From: Litchfieldella rifensis
GTDB taxonomy: Bacteria; Pseudomonadota; Gammaproteobacteria; Pseudomonadales; Halomonadaceae
Direction of reading: 5' to 3'
Assembly (NCBI RefSeq): GCF_042646605.1
Contig: NZ_JBHRUG010000017.1
Location: forward strand, 62,001-126,000
Length of the DNA stretch: 64,000 bases
Positions 59,857 through 64,000 of this stretch are shown piece after piece. The notes below the pieces were generated by a model. The model saw nothing but the letters and a program-made list of their open reading frames with translations, did not search any database and was not told the origin of the DNA. Both the position numbers and the translations under genes were made by a program. The first letter of the stretch is position 1. Each line of letters starts with the position of its first letter.

Positions 59857-59872
59857 TCTAACGAGCGTTTGA
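59857..59872. promoter_or_regulatory. PsrA-like box upstream of fadE
   Basis: TCTAACGAGCGTTTGA has 6-base arms with one mismatch (TCTAAC/GTTTGA) and a 4-base spacer, nearly the same as TCAAACGAATGTTTGA at 20681. It begins 38 bases before the fadE start on the minus strand, a place where a repressor would block transcription. Confidence 0.65.
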
Positions 59873-59949
59873 ATTATTCAAGCCTAGACCATTTGACTGA
59901 TAGTGGCCAGAGGCGGTTTCGCATCGCTTCAGCAAAGGGGCTGGGCAGA

Positions 59950-60849
59950 TCAACGCAAGTGTGGCTGGGGAGCCTTGAACAGGATGATCCATAGTGCCAA
60001 TGCGATCAGTAGCCCGCCGCTTACATGGGCCGACGTTACCCGTTCGCCAAGAAACAGGGCACCCCATAGTACGCCGAAGGGCGGTACCAGCATGGTGACC
60101 GTCAGGGGCTTCACCGGCCCAAGATCCTGCAACAAGCGGAAATACAGCAGGTAGGCCAGCGAGGTGCAGGCTAGCCCCAAGGCCAGCATGGCCCACCAGA
60201 TATCGGCATTCCACCATGCTGCCAGCGTTGGCCTGGATCCCGCTTCGAGCAGCATCAGTGGTGCTAGCAGCAGTGTCGCCCCTATCTGTGAGCCCACCGC
60301 CAGAAGGCGTGTGTCCAGTCCTCCTCGCTGGGTGACCCAGCGCCGCACCAGAAAGCCGGCGAGCCCATAGCAACCGGCAGCAATCAAGCAGGCCAGGGCG
60401 CCAATCAGCAACTGGTGATCCATGGCTACCGGTCCGGTCTGTACCAGTACCGTAACGCCGATCAGTCCCAGCGACACGCCAATCAACCGATCCCGCGTCA
60501 TCGCTTCATGAAAGAAACCGGCGCCAATCATCACACCCAGCAGCGGCGTGGTGGCATTGAACATGGCGGAATAACCCGCGGGCAAATACTGCGCTGCGAT
60601 GCAGAACATGGCGAAAGGGATGCCGGAATTGACCATGCCGATCAGCAGCGCGGTCAACCCCTTGCCTTGAAAATTCCAACGTACCCCGATGGTCGCAAGA
60701 ATCACGATCAAACCCAGGGCGCCCAGCAATACCCGGAGAAACGCAGTGGAGAAGGCACCTAGCTCCGGCGCGACGATGCGCATGAACAGAAAACTCGCGC
60801 CCCACAGCGCAGAGAGCAGCAACAGGCGAAGCGTGGAATCCAGCGGCAT
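59950..60849 (-). CDS. EamA/DMT-family transporter
   Basis: This 299-residue, ten-helix protein with two EamA repeats belongs to the drug/metabolite transporter superfamily. It begins LLLLSALWGASFLFMRIVAPELGAF. The end of the first repeat is seen in LIGVSLGLIGVTVLVQTG, and the second contains the LGERVTSAHVSGGLLI signature. Substrate unknown; family members export amino acids or related metabolites. Start ATG 60849 follows AGGAAAGGGG. Confidence 0.88.
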   Translation of the reverse strand: MPLDSTLRLLLLSALWGASFLFMRIVAPELGAFSTAFLRVLLGALGLIVILATIGVRWNFQGKGLTALLIGMVNSGIPFAMFCIAAQYLPAGYSAMFNATTPLLGVMIGAGFFHEAMTRDRLIGVSLGLIGVTVLVQTGPVAMDHQLLIGALACLIAAGCYGLAGFLVRRWVTQRGGLDTRLLAVGSQIGATLLLAPLMLLEAGSRPTLAAWWNADIWWAMLALGLACTSLAYLLYFRLLQDLGPVKPLTVTMLVPPFGVLWGALFLGERVTSAHVSGGLLIALALWIILFKAPQPHLR

Positions 60850-60971
60850 GGAATGCCCCTTTCCTGATTGGGTGCCCTCAAGAGTACTTTGAACCGCCAA
60901 TGTGTTGCTGGCCATTTTCGGCAGTCGAGTTGGGAGCTGAAGTCATTGCCTGTGGGCGTAGAGAGTGGGAG

Positions 60972-60998
60972 AAAAAGCACCCCGCCAGGGGCGGGGTG
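60972..60998 (-). terminator. Rho-independent terminator of the bet operon
   Basis: On the minus strand a perfect 9-bp stem (CACCCCGCC/GGCGGGGTG, 60998-60978) with a 3-base loop is followed by C and five T (60976-60972). It is 13 bases beyond the betA stop and is the clearest intrinsic terminator in the window. Confidence 0.92.
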
Positions 60999-61010
60999 AA
61001 GTGGGCATTC

Positions 61011-62717
61011 TCAGGCGAGATCGAGGGTGTCTGCCCTGACCTTGGGCGCGCTGCGGGCGGGAGCCCCGTTGGCCACGTAGTAGGGTGCCTGCGAGCGTGG
61101 CAGAGGGGCGCGGCCGCGAATCTTGTCGGCCATTTTCTCGGCCAGCATGATGGTCGGTGCATTGAGGTTGCCGGTGGGGATCACCGGAAACAGCGAGGCA
61201 TCCACCACGCGCAGGCCGTGAAGGCCATGCACACGGCCTGCACCATCGACGACCGCCATCTCGTCGTCACCCATCTTGCAACTGCCGCAGGGGTGATAGG
61301 CGGTTTCGGCGTGAGCGCGCACGAAGGCGTCCAGCTCCGAGTCGGACTGCACGTCAGGGCCCGGTGATATCTCGCGCCCGCGGTAAGGGTCCATGACGGG
61401 CTGTTGCATGATCTCGCGGGTCAGGCGGATGGCGTCGCGGAATTCCTGCCAGTCCTTGTCCCTGGACATGTAGTTGAACAGGATGCTCGGCGCCTGGCGC
61501 GGGTCGCGGGAGGTCAGGCGAACGCGCCCCCGGCTCTCGGAGCGCATCGAACCCACGTGGGCCTGGAAACCATGGGCCTGCACGGCACTCTTGCCGTTGT
61601 AGCTGATGGCGATCGGCAGGAAGTGGTACTGCAGGTTGGGCCACTCCTCCTCGTCGCGGGTACGGATGAAGCCGGCAGCCTCGAACTGGTTGCTGGCACC
61701 GACGCCGGTGCCGAGAAACAGCCACTCGGCGCCGATCTTCGGCTGGTTGACCCACTTCAGGGCTGGATACAGCGAGATCGGCTGCTTGCATTCGTACTGG
61801 ATGTACATTTCCAGGTGATCCTGGAGATTCTCGCCGACACCCTTGAGGTCGTGGACCACGGGGATGCCCAATTCCACGAGGTGGTCGGGATTGCCGACGC
61901 CCGAGCGCAGCAGGATCTGTGGCGAGGCGATGGCACCGCCGCACAGCAGCACTTCGCGGCGGGCACGGGCTTCCACCGGTTGGCGCTTGTGTAGGTAGCT
62001 CACCCCCACGGCACGCTTGTCTTCGAACAGGATGCGATCGGTGGTGGCGTGGGTGACGATCGTCAGGTTGGGCCGTCCCTTGGCCTGGTCCAGATAGCCA
62101 CGCGCCGTAGACGCACGCCGCCCGTTGGGGGTGACGAAGCGATCCATGGGGCCAAACCCTTCCTGCTGGTAGCCGTTGACGTCTTCGGTCCGCGGGTAAC
62201 CGGCCTGCTCGCCAGCCTCGATAAAGGCGTGGTAGAGCGGGTTATTGCCGGCCTTGGGCGTGGTCACGCTGACCGGGCCGTCACCACCGTGATAATCGTT
62301 GGGGCCGATATCGCGCGTTTCGGCCTTTCTGAAATAGGGGAGGCAATCGGCATAGGTCCAGTCCTCGAGGCCCGGTGCCTTGGCCCAGTTGTCATAGTCG
62401 AGCGCATTGCCGCGGATATAGCACATGCCGTTGATCAGCGAAGAACCGCCGAGCCCCTTGCCGCGGCCACACTCCATGCGGCGGTTGTCCATGTGGGGTT
62501 CCGGGTCGGTCTCGAAGGCCCAGTTGTAGCGCTTGCCCTGCAACGGGTAGGCGAGTGCCGCCGGCATCTGAGTACGGAAATCGAAGCGGTGGTCCGGACC
62601 GCCGGCTTCCAGCAGCAGCACACTGACGTCGGCGTCCTCGGTCAGGCGAGTGGCCAGGACGTTGCCGGCCGAGCCGGCACCGATGATGATGTAATCGAAT
62701 TCATGCACACGTGTCAT
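61011..62717 (-). CDS. betA: Choline dehydrogenase BetA
   Basis: This FAD-dependent GMC oxidoreductase oxidises choline to betaine aldehyde, the first step to the osmoprotectant glycine betaine, at the membrane. The 568-residue product has the FAD fold YIIIGAGSAGNVLATRL, GKGLGGSSLINGMCYIRG, the GMC signature 2 (GGAIASPQILLRSGVG) and catalytic HPCGSCKMG and NLNAPTIM. ATG 62717 is preferred: AGGAGG lies at 62730-62725, seven bases upstream, overlapping the betB stop. It is about the usual BetA length. Confidence 0.95.
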   Translation of the reverse strand: MTRVHEFDYIIIGAGSAGNVLATRLTEDADVSVLLLEAGGPDHRFDFRTQMPAALAYPLQGKRYNWAFETDPEPHMDNRRMECGRGKGLGGSSLINGMCYIRGNALDYDNWAKAPGLEDWTYADCLPYFRKAETRDIGPNDYHGGDGPVSVTTPKAGNNPLYHAFIEAGEQAGYPRTEDVNGYQQEGFGPMDRFVTPNGRRASTARGYLDQAKGRPNLTIVTHATTDRILFEDKRAVGVSYLHKRQPVEARARREVLLCGGAIASPQILLRSGVGNPDHLVELGIPVVHDLKGVGENLQDHLEMYIQYECKQPISLYPALKWVNQPKIGAEWLFLGTGVGASNQFEAAGFIRTRDEEEWPNLQYHFLPIAISYNGKSAVQAHGFQAHVGSMRSESRGRVRLTSRDPRQAPSILFNYMSRDKDWQEFRDAIRLTREIMQQPVMDPYRGREISPGPDVQSDSELDAFVRAHAETAYHPCGSCKMGDDEMAVVDGAGRVHGLHGLRVVDASLFPVIPTGNLNAPTIMLAEKMADKIRGRAPLPRSQAPYYVANGAPARSAPKVRADTLDLA

Positions 62718-62729
62718 TGACAAGCCTCC

Positions 62730-64000
<1,271 letters not shown>

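Overview
The window is a contiguous, gene-dense (about 62-65% GC by eye) stretch of bacterial chromosome. Gene content and protein style point to a gammaproteobacterium close to Halomonas/Chromohalobacter: the betA/betB glycine-betaine genes at the right edge, an E. coli/Pseudomonas-type FadE, a Pseudomonas-like mlaA-phosphatase-STAS-tal block, and a compact B12 cluster. This is an inference from recognisable families; no database search was possible. I see no transposase, phage gene, CRISPR array, tRNA or rRNA.

Layout. 1-6.1 kb: 3' part of hrpA, a FabH-like ketoacyl synthase, mlaA, and a phosphatase/STAS regulatory pair. 6.1-8.5 kb: transaldolase (minus) and a Bcr/CflA efflux pump. 8.5-13.1 kb: pstSCAB phosphate importer behind a near-perfect Pho box and closed by a strong hairpin. 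13.1-16.5 kb: an arsenic island with arsR plus a small membrane protein on the minus strand, divergent from the GAPDH-arsJ pair. 16.9-17.6 kb: crcB and a DUF190 gene. 17.7-22.5 kb: a fatty/acyl-CoA oxidation module (thiolase, TetR regulator, SDR, acyl-CoA dehydrogenase). 22.6-30.3 kb: two DUF533 proteins, a first cobO, a degenerate MEDS-GGDEF-EAL protein, a lipoprotein hydrolase, an HTH protein, a LexA-boxed PA0069-family radical SAM protein and a helical protein.

30.4-43.0 kb is a cobalamin salvage, late-synthesis and uptake region in two transcription units. The first (cobT, cbiB, cobD, cobU, cobS, cobC and a second CobU-like gene) has tightly overlapping genes. The second (btuB, btuF, btuC, btuD, cobO, cobQ) sits behind a full cobalamin riboswitch. 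BtuB/F/C/D bring corrinoids in, CobO adenosylates them, CobQ amidates, CbiB/CobD attach the aminopropanol arm, and CobU/T/S/C build and attach the lower ligand. No corrin-ring synthesis genes are present here.

43-49 kb holds mixed metabolism and transport (GDPD, ChrA, KduD-like SDR, two LysE-type exporters, GNAT). 49-57 kb has a quinone oxidoreductase and an RpiR regulator divergent from an operon of two crotonases flanking an ADP-forming acyl-CoA synthetase, then a SLC13-type permease. 57-64 kb has fadE, an EamA transporter, betA and the truncated betB.

The strongest leads for follow-up are: the ArsR-controlled small membrane protein opposite GAPDH-arsJ; a shared yCAArC-N4-GyTTGr operator family linking the 17-22 kb module with fadE at 59.8 kb; a perfect LexA box before the radical SAM gene; a GGDEF-EAL protein with both active sites eroded; a divergent second CobU; and a roughly 140-bp inverted repeat between the SLC13 and fadE genes.
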